A DNA stretch of 64,000 nt from Areca catechu (GCA_021397845.1 CM038044.1:41216354-41280353); one strand, 5' to 3'. Positions 33,110 to 45,517 are shown, counted from the first letter of the stretch. Numbers and translations: made by a program. Notes: generated by a model not told the origin, from the sequence alone.

Positions 33110-33255
33110 AGTTGGGTTCTTGGTGATCCCGGTATAAAACCAAGTGTTAGGGTTTTCTTTGGTGATCCCATTCAAAACTAAAGAAAGTTTGGGTTTCTTT
33201 GGTGATCCCAGTTAAAACAAAGTTTATAGGTTTGGATTGTGAGCCTGGTAAAACA
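33110..33255 (+). repeat. GGTGATCCC repeats near the SIRE LTR end
   Basis: Three imperfect units of about 45-50 bases built on TTCTTTGGTGATCCC and AAAAC, plus a partial unit. The reverse-strand counterpart is at about 60740-60930. Confidence 0.6.
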
Positions 33256-35093
33256 ATCTGACTATATTCCTGTTGTGGGATATAGTGAAAATCCCAAGTG
33301 GTGCTTGGGTAGTGGACGTAGGAGCCGGTTGCTCCGAATCACTCTAAATCTCTTTATGCTTGTGCTCTTATTGTCTTATTGTTTTTACTTGATTACTTCT
33401 GCATTGCATATTGCACCACAACACTAAAAGAATTTCAAGGTGCATATAATTGTTAAAAGTTTTTTAATCCCAATTCACCCCCCTCTTGGGAAGCCACCTG
33501 GGCAACAGTTTTAGAATTACCAATGACGATTTGCAGTGCTCTTGAAATGGATCTGGTTCAGCACTCTTGGATTTCGCAACAAGACTTCAAGACTCTCATT
33601 CTTCAGGCTCCAATCTGCAATGAACTCAGTTCCAAAGCAAGGAGAACCTTTACTACAGATTTTGATCACCTGCAATCACTCACAAAAACTCAAGTAAGAA
33701 GGCGTATAGGAAAGAAGAAGATTGAAGGAAGAAGAAAGGGTAGAAGGAAGGTAGAAAGTGGCGAATAGGGTTTTGGATAACCACTCCCTCATGGAGCGTC
33801 AATGCCCTAAGGCACGGAAGTTTTGGGACCTCACGCCCCCTCCCTCATGGAGTTCGATGCCCTCATGGCAAAGGAATGGAAGTGAATATCTCAACTTATT
33901 TCATAAAAAGATTCCATCAATACAAGGGGTTTGATGGGATATTTATAGGCCATATACAAGTTGAGTAAGCTTTATCCATGAACTGACTTCCCTTGGGCAT
34001 CAAAGACCTTTGGATCCTCTTCTGGCATCTTGGACTCTTGATTTTGAGTTGTTCTTGAGCTTCATCCATAGTGGGTGACAACAAGTGAGGAGCTTTATCC
34101 ATATAGGGTGACAAGACTTGATATTGGATGGGCATCAAGTCTTGCAACAATGAATGAGGCGCTCCTTTTTGAAATGTGTGACAATCTTAATTGAGAAGTG
34201 GATGGGGCGGTGATCCTCCTCCTTCCTGGCATTAATCCCTTGGACTTTCATCTTCATCTTGATCCTCTTGCATTTGAAAGCAGATAAAGATAACCTCCAT
34301 CTTATCTGGAGTTTGGAATGTGACTTCTTGGATTTGAAACTCTTCATGAAAGGCACCACCTGGAAATCAAACTTCTCTAATTTGGGTGACCAAGAAATGA
34401 TAGATTGAGGCACTACTTGGATGTGGGCAACAAGGAGAGGGTGAGATGAGAAGTCCTTCCTTCTTACTCCTCTTAAAATCAGTGACAACTTGATTGGAAT
34501 TTAAATGGGTGACAAAAAAGAGGATGGCGGTATTTCTTGAAATTAATGGGCGCTAAGATGAAGTGGCTTCCAATCTTAATTTCTTGTGGCCAACCATATG
34601 AGGATGACGTGGCATGTGAGGTGGCTTAGGCATCCAAGATTTGATGATGTGGCATGTGATGAGGTGGTTCCTTGATGACTTGTCATGTGGCACCAAGAAT
34701 TGGTTGGCACATGTCTTGAATTGGGTTGGCACATGGTGTCTTGATTTGGGTCCCCTCTTGTATTACAGGACTAATTACATGACTCAATCAACTAAATAAT
34801 TAAATGGGCTAACTCTAAACCCAACTTGATCAAATTGATCAAAAGGCATAATCTCACAAACCAAAAATTAAATACTGACTCAACTTGGTAAATAGGGTTT
34901 GTTTGTATATATACATGACTCAATTGAATTTGGGGTTTAGGGCTGAATCCAACTAGCTAAAATAATAAAATTTAAAATTGATAATTTACAAGTGATTTGA
35001 GGTTAGGGCTTAGGGCTTTTATTCACAGGTGATTCACAAAGATGTGGGATTGATCTATCATTTCTTTCTAGTCCTGGTGTCCGCACCACTTGA

Positions 35094-37706
35094 GCTATGG
35101 CTCTAGTACTATCACAATACACCGGAATAAAACCATCCAAGGAAGGTGCCACTCCCAGCTCACTTAAGAACTTCTGCAACCACACAGCTTCCTTTGCTGC
35201 ATCCGATGCTGCAATATACTCCACCTCGCATATAAAACTCAGCCATTGTATGCTGCTTGAAACTTTTTTAGTACACTGCTCCACCATTAAGAGTAAAGAC
35301 AAAATCAGGCAAACTCTTACTATCATCACATCTGACTGAAAACTGGAGTCAGTATATCCCACAAGTTTTAAGTCAGAATCTCCATAAATAAGTCATTGGT
35401 CCTTAGTATTTCTCAAATATTTAAGGACGTTCTTAACAACTTTCCAATGAGCTTCACATGGGTCAAACTGGTATCTACTCACTACCCCTAGTGATATGCC
35501 ATGTCTGGTCTAGTACATAACATAGCATGCATAATAGAACCCACTACCGAAGCATATGGAATCCTACTCATATGCTCTATTTTCTCAAGAGTTGTCACAC
35601 AATCCTTCTTGGAAAGAGTTATTCCATGACCGATCGAAAGATATCCCCTTTTGGAATTCTCCATGCTGAACCGTTTTAGCACAGTGTCTATGTACATAGA
35701 TTGGGATAGTCCTAGAAGCCTTTTAAATCTCTTTATATGTCTTCATACCCAATATGTATAAGGAGGCTTCATCCAAGTCTTTCATAGAGAATTGAGATGA
35801 AAGCTAGACTTTTATTCCTTGTAATGCTGGAATGTCATTCCCGATTAGGAGAATGTCATCCACATATAAAATAAGAAATACAACTACATAACCATTTGCC
35901 CATTTATATATACAAGGTTCCTCTCCGTTCCTAACAAAGCAATACGTCTTGATATACTTATCAAAATGCATGTTCCAACTCCAAGAAGCCTACTTCAGTC
36001 CATAAATGGACCTTTGAAGTTTGCACACTTTAGACTCATCTGTTGATGTGAACCCTTTAGGTTGCATCATATACACCTCCTCTTCTAACTCACCATTTGG
36101 AAAAGCTATTTGAACATCCATTTGCTAGATTTCATAATCCAAATGTGCTGCTATAACAAGCATAATCTGAATGGACTTGAGCATTCCCACAGGGGAGAAC
36201 GTCTCATCATAGTTAATAACCATAATGCTGACAATATCCCTTAGCAACCAGATGGGCTTTATAGGTCTCCACCTGCCCATCTGCGCCCTGCTTCCTTTTA
36301 AAGATTCACTTACACCTAATAGGTTTTATCCCTTCAGGTGGATCAACCAATGTCCATACATTGTTGATTTCCATGGACTTCATTTCGCATTTCATAACTC
36401 CTAGCCATGACTCAAAATCAAACCTTGACATGGCATCCATATAGGTGATCAGATCCTCATTGTTCTCATCAAGCTCAACTAGATCACCATCCCTGACCAA
36501 GAAACATAGTATCTGTCTGGTTGATGTGGCACTCTACTAGATCTCCTTAATGGTTGTACTATGGGCTCTAGATCTGATCTAATCAAATCTGGTACTATAG
36601 TGGCCTAAGAGTGAAAAGGTTCTTCTATCTGTTGAACTTTTCGAAGTTCAACCTCAGTAGCTTAAGTGCCTTCACAAAGGTACTCCCTTTCTAAAAAGGT
36701 TGCTCTGAGACTGGCGAACAGTTTTTGTTCCTCAGGTAGATAGAAATAATACCCTTTGGATTCTTTGAGAAATCCAATAAAAAAACACCTATCAGACTTA
36801 GGTCCTAGCTTATCCGTCTCCAAATATCTGGCATAAGCCGGACACCCCGAAACTCGAAGATGAGAGAGAGTTGGCTTACATTCAGTCCATATCTCATATG
36901 GTGTCTTATCAACGGACTTACTTGGAACCCTATTTAGAAGGTAAGATGCTGACTCAAGAGCATATCCCCAAAAAAATTTAGGCAAACTTGCTAAGCCCAT
37001 CATGGATCGAACCATGTCTAACAGAGTTCGATTCCTCCTTTCAGATACACCATTTAACCGAGGTATCCCCGAAGGAGTCCATTGAGAGAGAATCCCATTC
37101 TCCTGAAGATAAGTCAGAAACTCGCTAGAAAGATACTCACCACCTCGATTTGATCGAAGGGTTTTAATAAACTTCCCAGTTTAATTTTCAGCTTCATTAT
37201 GATAATGTTTGAACATTTCAAATGAATCAGATTTATGTCTCATCAGGTAGACATAAGACCTCGAAAGGTCATCTGTGAACGTAATTAAATAATTATACCC
37301 ACCTCTTGCATTGATATTCATAGGTCTATATACATCAACATATACTAGACTTAGAATATCACTGGCTCTTTCACCTTTTTCAATAAAAGGTGACTTGGAC
37401 ATTTTTCCAAGAAGACAAGATTCACAAGTTGGTAAAAACTCACTCTCAGTGATATTTAGGAGACCTTCTCCCACTAAATTAATTATCCTGTTCTTGTTTA
37501 TATGACCTAGCCTACAATACCAGAGTTAAGTATCATTGACTTTATCTAACCTAAGGTATTTATTAGTAGTGTACAATATAATAACAGGCTTTGACGTTAT
37601 ATATACATCATTCTTCACTTGTCCAATCATCACCTTAGAACCATTCGACGTGATTTTCCAAATATCATTCTTTATAGATAATTCATAACCATCTTTGGCC
37701 ATTAGG
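35094..37706 (-). pseudogene. CopA integrase, RT and RNase H
   Basis: Read on the minus strand from 37706 down. First comes the integrase zinc-finger region (RLGHINKNRI, CESCLLGKMSKSPF), then the integrase core (RGGYNYLITFTDDLSR, LNGVSERRNRTLLDMVRSMM), then the KLGPKSDRCFFIGF segment, RT (EINNVWTLVDPPEG, DVQIAF, LYVDDILLIGND) and RNase H (EVEYIAASDA, VYCDSTRAIAQ). The gene is colinear with CopB 52250-54730. At least three frameshifts and several stops break it. It is cut at 35088/35094 by GypN2 and at 37706 by GypN3. Confidence 0.88.
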
Positions 37707-38527
37707 TGGTGGGGATACCAAAGGTACCAGAATAAGACAGAGGCTTCCCAACCCTCTGTGGATTAATTAGCAGCATCTAAGTCCATTTATAATAAAGGCT
37801 TAGTCCATCTGAGTTATTTTTTTCATTACTTGAGTCCTGTACTAGTCAGCTCATGTTGAGCTAGTCATCTTTTGGAGTTCGGTACATGTCAGTCCAAGTA
37901 CAAGTGAAGACATGCCAACCCAAGCACAAGTGAAGACCAACCAATCCAAGTGAAGTCCAACCCAACTATAAGCTTTGAAGACCATGGAAGACCTAGAAGA
38001 AGAAAATCAGAAGCCTGGAAGACAAATTCGAAACCCTGAAGCCCTGGACCGTAGCCCAAAGTAGATTAGGCCAATCAGAGCCCAGGAGGAGAACCAAGGG
38101 GTGCCAAGCTTATGCTCACCACCCCTTGGTCAGCCACCAGGGTCACCTCCCTTGGCCGACCAAGGCAAGTGAGAGGGAGAGTAAATCAAGGGATTTTTTT
38201 CTACCTAGCCTACCATGTTTTCTAGCTAGAATTTGATTAGGATTAAAATTCCTATGTAAAGTCTCTTTTAACCTTACTTGGGGGCCAAGTCTAAGAGTCT
38301 ATTTAAAAGGGCTATAATCTCTTATATCAAGACATCTTTTATCATGAAATATAATTGAATTTTCTTCAATTGCTCTGTGCTACCTGCTGTATGCTTAAAG
38401 GGATTCTGTACGAGCCCTTCTTCTTCCCAAAGTCCTGCGCCTGCTTCCAACCTCCATCAGCCACTCCAAGCCCTAGCCACCCTCCTCAAATCCCATCTTT
38501 CCTTTGCTGGTTTTCAATTTAATCTCC
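37707..38527 (+). mobile_element. GypN3 5' LTR, 3'-truncated
   Basis: Aligns with 40479-41292 to the point TTTTCAATTTA and then diverges. The last 300 or so bases of the LTR, the PBS and the leader are absent. Confidence 0.7.
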
Positions 38528-38543
38528 ATCTTTGGCTGAACCC

Positions 38544-39812
38544 ATGGATAACCTTGAAGCCAAGCTTAATGCACTCACTGAGCAGCTAGCCCAATCCATG
38601 GCCCAGATGACTCAGTTGACCCAGTCCAATACCCGAACCCATAATAGGCTTGATCATTTAGCCCATAGGTTTGAACATATAGACAACTGACTAGGAGCCC
38701 TAGAGAAAACTCGTAGGACCCAAACTAGATCCAAACCTGAACCACCTTTACCCACACTATCCAAATTATATGAACCTAGAACCTATGTATCCAAAACCTA
38801 TGAAGATAGATCCTATGCACCCACTTCCTATAAGCCCAATAGACCCATGACCTATAGATCTGAACCCATGACCTATGAGCAGAATGAACCCATTGGCCAT
38901 AGACCTGAACCCCATAAGGTTAGTACCCCTAGATGTGAGCCCAGTAGTAATCCACTACCTCTTAGTCAACCTGAACCCATTAGGAGTAGTACCCATAATC
39001 AGAAACCAGGACCTAGCCAATTTTCTCTTAGCCGACCTTCCCCTACCACCACTATGATTCACAAGGCTTATATTAAAGCGGAAGTGTATGAAGCTAATGT
39101 GAACTTAGTGGATGAGTATGAGGAAGAAGAGGAGATACCTATAGATGACCTAGAATTAGCTGACCCAGTAGATACCCAGGTAGAAGCCAATCTAGAGCTA
39201 GTTGACCCTGGCTATACCCAACCTAAAGCTATAGTGGAAGAACAATTAGAGGAAGAGAACCTAGATACCGCTGCTACAACCTTACATGAGGAAACCATGG
39301 AGGAAAGCCAAATTATAGAGTCTAGTCCTAAAATACAAGAACCAGAAGAATTTATTAAGGACCTGATCTCTTTGAATTAGTACCCTCAGGATGAGCCCCC
39401 TCCTATAGTTCCCATTAAGGACCACTTCCCTGAGATTAGTAATCCATCCTTCCATTATGCAAACACTATAGGTATACCTCAACCTCGTAAGGTTAACCTC
39501 ATTAGTTTAGGATTAGTCCTCGACATGCCTCCTTTTATCTTACTTTATCCAACTAACCTTGAACCTTTTTCCCTACCCTACCAGACTAATTCTGAACCCA
39601 CTTCTTATTTTCTGCCCTTTCCAAACACCTCCAGCATTTCTAGGATCATTAGATTGCATTTAGTTAAGATTAGCATACTACATACATTTATTATGCATGT
39701 TAGGTTTGCATTTTACTTCTGGCATACTCTATGGAATTTGCTAGGAGCCCATTGTAAATTTTCATGTGCATGCCAAACTAGGATCAAACCTAGAGAACCT
39801 ATAATCTGTTAG
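38544..39812 (+). pseudogene. GypN3 gag-like ORF
   Basis: The ATG at 38544 (MDNLEAKLNALTEQLAQ, coiled-coil-prone) opens one frame to about 39812 with stops at 38688 and 39378. It contains a repeated YEPRTYVSKTYEDRSY-like tyrosine/proline-rich section, then VYEANVNLVDEYEEEEE and ESSPKIQEPEE, matching GypN2 (VYEADVSLVDEYE, KIQEPEE), and later the SYFLPFPNTSSISR and FYFWHTLWNLLGAH segments equivalent to GypN1 and GypN2. No zinc knuckle is visible. It shows that the gag/integrase-tail fusion is shared by three separate GypN elements. Confidence 0.75.
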
Positions 39813-40478
39813 GTTTAGGTCCAAAGAGTTCAATAAAATTTCCTTCAATAGGAATGCATAGTCGAGTTTGTTAGGTATTAGTATGAGTCCTTTGTATCAC
39901 CTGTTAGGAGTCTGCATGTGCCTAGCATGTTCACCACCTACACTAATTTTGAAACAAACTGGCTAATTCCTGAAGAAGGGCCAAGGAACGTAATGTAGTG
40001 GATTCTATTATGGTTAGGCTTAGGCCTAAAAGAAGCTTCATGCTCGCAGAGCCGGACCTTTTAAAGTAATAGAAAAGGTTGGACCAAATGTCTATGTGTT
40101 AGATTTGCCTCTGGATTTGGGCATTAGTTCTACCTTCAATATCGCAGACCTAGTTGAGTATAGGAAATCGACAGCGATACCCAGTGAGGCCTTTGGACCT
40201 ACTCTTTCCATTATGAGTGACCCTAGCCCAGAGTATCCACTAATAAATTGGCCTGAAAGAGGAGAACGGATCAAGCATATCCTGGATGATCAAGCCATCA
40301 CGACCCGAGGCCATGGCTATCAATGCTACCTGGTCTGATGGCAAGGCCGGCCAAAGTCGGATGATTCATGGATTTCTCGAGAGGATTTGCAGTGCCTCCA
40401 CCCAGACCTTTTCGAGAGATATGTGCGCTAGTGTAATCCTTACACAATAGGGTCGAGTTCCTCCCACCCTGGGAGAAT
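39813..40478 (+). pseudogene. GypN3 integrase C-terminus and chromodomain remnant
   Basis: After a decayed stretch, motifs return from about 40040: AGPFKVIEKVGPN, then LGISSTFNIADLVEYR, then ILDDQAITTRGHGYQCYLV and a stop within the chromodomain (TGA where others read TGG-type codons). The polypurine tract GGGAGAAT abuts the LTR at 40479. The frame differs from that of the gag-like ORF. Confidence 0.75.
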
Positions 40479-41596
40479 TGGTGGGGACACCAGAGGCACC
40501 AGAATAAGACAGAGGCTTCCTAATCCTTTATGGATTAATTAGCAGCATCTGAGTCCATTTGTAATAAAGGCTTAGTCCATCTGAGTTATTTTTTTTATTA
40601 CTTGAGTCATGTACTAGTCAGCTCATGTTGAGCTAGTCATCTTTCAGAGTTCAATACATGTCAATCCAAGTACAAGTGAAGACATGCCAGCCTAAGCACA
40701 AGTGAAGACCAACCAATCCAAGTGATGTTCAACCCAACTAGAAGCTTTGAAGATGATGGAAGACCTAGAAGATGAAAATCAGAAGCCTAGAAGACAAATT
40801 TGAAACCCTGAAGCCCTGGACCGCAGCCCGAAGCAAATTGGGCCAATCAGGGCCCAAGAGGAGAACCAAGGGGTGCCAAGCTTATGCTCACCACCCCTTG
40901 GACGGCCACTAGGGTCACCTCCCTTGGCCGACCAAGGAAAGTGAGAGGGGGAGTAAATCAAGGGATTTTTTTCTACCTAGCCTACCATGTTTTCTAGCTA
41001 GAGTTTGATTTGGATTAAAATTCCTATGTAAAGTCTCTTTTAACCATACTTGGGGGCCAAGTCTAAGAGTCTATTTAAAGGGCTCTGATCTCTTGTATCG
41101 AGACATCTTTTATCATGAAATACAATTGAATTTTCTCCAATTGCTGCGTGCTACCTGTTGTATGCTTAAAAGGATTCTGTGTGAGCCCTTCTTCTTCCTG
41201 GAGTCCTGCACCTGCTTCCAACCTCCATTAGCCACTCCAAGCCCTAGCAGCCCTCCTCAAATCCCATCTTTCCTTTGCTGGATTTTCAATTTACTCTCCA
41301 CCTGTGCTTTGTTTTCTAACCCTAGAATAGCTGTTTGCATGTCCTTCGACTCCGACGAATCCAATGACTCCAACCGGGCCACAATCGGATCACTAAGCAG
41401 AAAGCTAGGAATCTGCGGGTCTCTGGCTCTATTTTTCAGGCTGCATCCAGAGTGAGAGCGATCTATTTGCATACGATATGCACCAGGCGCTTCAACCATT
41501 GCCAGGTACATCCCCTCTGCCACTAGTAGCTCTATTGTAGGTCAACTAGCCCAACCGAGGCTTCTCAACCTCGGCGGTCCCTTTTTCTATTGCTTA
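40479..41596 (+). mobile_element. GypN3 3' LTR
   Basis: Starts TGGTGGGGACACCA after the polypurine tract. The end is inferred from the TTAGG repeat at 41597-41601. The region 41293-41596 has no counterpart in the truncated 5' LTR. Confidence 0.65.
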
Positions 41597-41607
41597 TTAG
41601 GTCCTAC

Positions 41608-41733
41608 TATGCATGCTTTCTGCTTCTTAATTTCATATAGAACTCTCTACTTAGTTTCTTGGTATAATCTTCGGGATTCAAACATACAACTTAACATATA
41701 AAAACACAAAAATAATCTGCATGCATATCTAGT
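41608..41733. other. Small insertion with palindromic ends in CopA
   Basis: A 126-base segment between two TCCTAC copies (41602-41607 and 41734-41739), starting TATGCATGC and containing GCATGCATAT near its end. CopB has no equivalent here. It could be a miniature inverted-repeat element or filler left by repair. Confidence 0.35.
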
Positions 41734-41739
41734 TCCTAC

Positions 41740-42873
41740 AGAAATGATATTCACTAAAAATGAAGGATAAAAATGACAATCATTAAGAATGACAGTACAA
41801 GACTCGAAATACAAAGAAATAGTTTCCAACACCAGAACTGGAACTTGACTTCTATTCCCAACATTCAAAAATCTTTCACCACCTTCGAATTTTCTACTAA
41901 CTTGAAGTCCCCGTAAAGAATTGCAAAATTGGTAATGACTTTCAGTATCTAATACCTAGCTAATAGTATCACAAATAGAGAAACTACAAGGATTTATCAT
42001 ATAAATACCTTGACCAACAACAGTTTACTGCTTTCCCTTTCTTTGCCTATTCGGGTCTAAAGTAGCAAGGTAAGCAGAACAGTTCTACTTCCAGTGACCC
42101 GGCTTCTTATAGAAGAAGCACTCTTCCTGACTCTTGTCAGCCTTCTCCCTCCTAATCTGACTAGGCCCAGCACTTTGCACCTTCTTATTTTTCTTATTAT
42201 TTCTCTTCTTTTTTCCTTTCTCAAAGGGACGATGCCCTACTCCAGAACCTCCAACCTGATTCACCAACCCTTTGTTAAGGTTGTGGTCTCTCTTATAAGT
42301 CTACAATAATCCTAACATCTCATGATAGTTTACTGCAAGCCTATTCATTTTGAAATTATCGACAAAGACCTGGTAGGAAGGAGGCAGAGAATTCAGTATC
42401 GCATCCTTGCCGAGTTGCTCCTGCAAAGGATATTTGAGTTTGTCCAAATGCTCAAATAACTCGAACATATACATTACATGATTAGTTACTGGAGCTCCAT
42501 CATGCATATGCATGTTATAGATGGCGAAAGAGATTCAATATCTCTCCGTATCATCCGGAGTGCTATAAGATTCCTTCAACCTTTGAATGATCTCCTCTGG
42601 CTAGGCATCCTCAAATTTGTGACTGAACTCATCATTCATCATAGCCAACATAATGCAACATATTATGGTACGGTTAGAGATCCACTTCTGGAAAGTGTCC
42701 CTAATAGTGCAACGAGCATTGGGGGCTGGGATCTCAGGTGCTGGATCCATTATCACATAAAGGATCCACTCGTGCTCCAGGACTATCATGAGTTTTCGAT
42801 ACCAGCTATCGAAGTTGGGTCTAGAAAGTTTGTCATTATCCAATAATGACCGGAGTGACAAAGTGGTCGACAT
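41740..42873 (-). pseudogene. CopA gag and protease
   Basis: The ATG at 42873 (MSTTLSLRSLLDNDKL) opens a frame matching CopB gag throughout: LGKDAILNSLPPSY, the lysine-rich KKKRNNKKNKK stretch and a damaged zinc knuckle (CFFYKKPGHWK then a stop). Protease text follows (VLDTESHYQF in place of VLDTGSPIHV) and then the IISVG segment, where GypN3 interrupts. The frame is constant but has several stops. The first knuckle pair reads CFFY, so the second cysteine is lost. Confidence 0.88.
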
Positions 42874-43049
42874 AATCTAAAAAAGAAAAACAAGACCTAT
42901 TAGTATATGAATCATTTTAAACATCCTAAAGACAGATTTTAGTCTAAAGATTTCTCCCACTATTTTATTCAGACTGGTAGCCTCTACACTCTAATCTGAA
43001 GAATAACATTTATCCTTTAGAAGGTACTAGGATCCAATAGACTACACAT
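42874..43049 (-). other. CopA leader next to gag
   Basis: On the minus strand it ends TTTTTCTTTTTTAGATT before the ATG, a polypyrimidine-plus-AG pattern also seen before the CopB gag ATG. It matches CopB 50830-51011. The last five bases, CACAT, are the TSD of the solo LTR that follows. Confidence 0.7.
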
Positions 43050-44356
43050 TGAAAGGGATATGCCCTACAAGCCAATCTATGTTGTATCTCCCAAACCATT
43101 ATAATTGACAATATTCTAATAAAGGCATTATTTTTCATCATACGCTGTGTTTATTATTATATGATAAACCCCATAGATTAGGGCTATGATTTTAGGGTTA
43201 TGATGAGATCATACCAGTGAGACTTAAAGTCTTAAAACCTTAATCTAAAATATTCCTAGTCAAAGGAATCCTGAGTAGGGGATCAGGGTTTTTCTGGTAA
43301 GACTAGCACATCCCATGTATACTGGAGAGGGTGACTGCTCTCACAGTCACTTGTGTATGACACTAATACTAGGATGTGGGTGCTCATTAGAGAATGAGTT
43401 CACTGATATGATCCAACTTGAGAACATCTAATGGAGTCTTAGCTACATGTCAATAGAAGGTTCTCATAGTGGGAGTGGTACAAGTAATCCTTTGACCTGA
43501 GACTGCCATAAGTACCTTATGTACATGAACCCATCCTTTGGTTCAATCCTATTCATGACATTGAGTCATACACAGGATTGATACTGGGAATGGTGAATTG
43601 TATATGAAGGTAATGAGTAGGTCAACAAGGAATCGATCACTCTTAGTAAGAGGATATTGCATCCAGCTAGTTATCAATTGAATGATAATTCAGGAAATCT
43701 TTGATCAAAGTAAAGATATTAGAGATGGTTTCTAATATCAAGATAATTGAATCATCAATATAAGATTGAGTTAGAAACAAATATAATATTGGATTTGACA
43801 TATATCCATATCCATAATTATATTTTGGGTGCAGGCTGATCAAAGGATTTAATTGTACGGTAACTTTCTACTGAAGGGTAGTTTTGGTATTTCACCAGAA
43901 TTTCCATATCTTCCGGGTAGACATGACACATTGCTAGACGTCAATCTTGTCTTGTGGGTTGATCAAATTTAATGATCATTTATTAGGAAGAGTCCTAATT
44001 GATCAAAATCGGGTAAGCCCGATTTGACCTAAATCGATTAGAAAGAGTTCTAATCAAATTAGGTCAACTTGTATTCGAACCCACTGATGGCTAGATATGG
44101 AACCCAATGGATCACACACTTAAGAGAATTGATCAAGAGTCATTTGCATGAAGACACTCTAGCAAGTGTTGCAAATCCTAACTTCTATTTGAATTGGATT
44201 CGAATTAGGATTCCGAATTGATTCAATTTGGGTTCTGATTGGATCTAATTAGACCCTAATTGAGATTTTAGGGATTATGGCTAACCTAATTGGCTAACCA
44301 ATTACTTAGGCTAGCATACCACCCACCCCTTAGCCCTTGCACACCAAAAACACCAA

Positions 44357-44430
44357 GAGTCCATGTGCTTATGGACTCTTGGCGCGCCATATGGAGGAGT
44401 CCATGGGCGCATGGACTCTTGGCGCGCCCA
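44357..44430 (+). repeat. Duplicated 40-bp hairpin plus GGCGCGCC unit
   Basis: Two units 40 bases apart. Each has an inverted repeat, GAGTCCATG...ATGGACTC (44357-44378) and GAGTCCATG...CATGGACTC (44397-44418), followed by TTGGCGCGCC. It lies about 380-440 bases upstream of the TATA box. Confidence 0.7.
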
Positions 44431-44639
44431 CTTAATTCTCTGATGAATTAAGATGGGGCAGCATTCTTTCTCATTTTTAGCGCCTCACTTGTCATCCCTT
44501 GGATGGTAATCTAACAGGTTGTGGGGTTTTAAGAAAGAAAGAAAGCATTGTTTCTTCCCGGGTGCGCGAAATTGTATCTCTTCGGAGATTCAAGTTTTGT
44601 GACTTTTTTCTCCCAATCGTCGTGACTTATTCCTTTGAG

Positions 44640-44760
44640 AAAAGCCATGAGAATTGATCTGGAAGGCCATGAGAATTAATCCAGAAGGCCGTGAGAAAGA
44701 AGGGAAGGGCGTGAGAAGAAGGAAAGGACATGAGAAGAAGGAAAAGGGCGTGAGAAAAAT
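44640..44760 (+). repeat. CATGAGAA/CGTGAGAA repeats
   Basis: Imperfect units of about 20-25 bases, such as GGCCATGAGAATT and GGGCGTGAGAAGAAGGAA, repeated six times just before the TATA box. Confidence 0.6.
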
Positions 44761-44796
44761 ATTTATGGAGAGTTGTGAGGGCGCCTCTCTGAAAAC

Positions 44797-44804
44797 TATA
44801 TAAA
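44797..44804 (+). promoter_or_regulatory. TATA box of copia solo LTR
   Basis: TATATAAA in GAAAACTATATAAAGGAG. Confidence 0.6.
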
Positions 44805-45517
44805 GGAGTGGGAATCAGAACTCGGTGATGTAATTTTTTTTTTATTTCTTCCTCTCCTGAAGACTCTTTCTCCCCTTCTTGTTTTCGCATTGTTTCCTTT
44901 ACAGAGTAAAACTCTATCAAAACTCTGCTACTAAACAAGGTTAAGAGAGAAAGTCTCCGACGGTAAAGGAAAAGAAGAGTTCTGATCCGATTCTTTTCTT
45001 CCTTACATTAAGACATCTTTGTCTTAATTTCTCCACCAATTAAAGACAAGCATTAATCCTCTTAAGACAAGGTCTTACTTTCAAGACAAAGGTGTCCTAA
45101 AAGTTCTAAGTCTTGGTAGAAGGTGGAGAAGGGGTAAAAAGGAAGAAGACACACCTTTGAGTGGAAGATTTCCAGCCATAATCCAAGTATTGAATTCCTG
45201 GAAGAAGAATTCAATTTAAGGAACCATTGGAACAAGGAGTTAGGATCTTGGTCATTGCTCTGTGTGGATCACCATCGGAGGGCGGACACTTGGACGCCTG
45301 GTGAATTCAAATAGCCCGTTGATCTTCAAGTTTTAAGTCTTCATAAATTGGAATTAGCGATTACAGGTTGGTATTCTAATTCAATTTGCATAGAAATGTT
45401 TGTCTTCATATATTCTAGTCTTATTAAGGAGTCCCTGGTTTAGGATTTTTGGTGCATATTTAAATTTAATTTTTGAAATTACCCTTCCGCTGCTTTGCAC
45501 CGGATCCCAACACACAT

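Larger units (their letters stand above)
31960..33507 (+). mobile_element. SIRE-type copia solo LTR
   Basis: A 1548-base unit starting TGTTGACCCTTGGAATG and ending CACCTGGGCAACA, flanked by the direct repeat GTTTT (31955-31959 and 33508-33512). Near its end it carries AATTCACCCCCCTCTTGG, typical of SIRE/Maximus-type LTR ends. No internal domain is attached, so it arose by LTR-LTR recombination. The minus-strand LTR at 60476-63003 is homologous over its whole length. Confidence 0.88.
9269..35088 (-). mobile_element. GypN2: non-autonomous gypsy element with three nested insertions
   Basis: GypN2 is an LTR-internal-LTR element in minus orientation: 5' LTR 31669-35088, internal 20600-31668, 3' LTR 9269-20599, with TSD CTTGA on both sides. 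Each part contains a younger insertion: GypN1 in the 3' LTR, GypA in the leader and a SIRE solo LTR in the 5' LTR. After subtracting these, the LTRs are about 1846 and 1867 bases. The internal region encodes only a gag-like ORF fused to integrase C-terminus and chromodomain; protease, RT and RNase H are absent, so the element needed a helper. Confidence 0.85.
31669..35088 (-). mobile_element. GypN2 5' LTR, split by a SIRE solo LTR
   Basis: Pieces are 31669-31959 and 33508-35088. Minus strand: starts TGGTGCGGACACCA at 35088 and ends CATATCATCTCACATCA at 31669. The TATA box is at 33940-33947, the CTCCCTCATGGAGC motif at 33784-33797 and the internal PBS copy GCTCTGATACCA (plus strand) at 31685-31696. 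It parallels the 3' LTR at 9269-20599. Confidence 0.8.
37707..41596 (+). mobile_element. GypN3: non-autonomous gypsy element in CopA
   Basis: LTR-like ends (TGGTGGGGATACCA at 37707 and TGGTGGGGACACCA at 40479) enclose a gag-like ORF and a decayed integrase C-terminus/chromodomain. The likely TSD is TTAGG (37702-37706 and 41597-41601), consistent with the CopA sequence expected from CopB. The 5' LTR lacks its end, and the PBS and most of the leader are missing, so the gag-like ATG follows the LTR within about 20 bases. The 3' boundary is less certain because the terminus reads TTA instead of TCA. Confidence 0.7.
43050..45512 (+). mobile_element. Copia solo LTR
   Basis: A 2463-base unit starting TGAAAGGGATATGCCCTAC and ending CACCGGATCCCAACA, flanked by CACAT (43045-43049 and 45513-45517). 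The CopA leader continues across it (CCAATAGACTA to ATGAGCCCGAC, as in CopB). The GGGATATGCCCTACAAGCC start is copia-like. The TATA box at 44797 shows plus orientation. No internal domain is present. Confidence 0.85.

Noticed and set aside
35097..35339. Plus-strand open frame opposite the CopA RNase H
   Set aside because: It is the antisense shadow of the minus-strand RNase H remnant.
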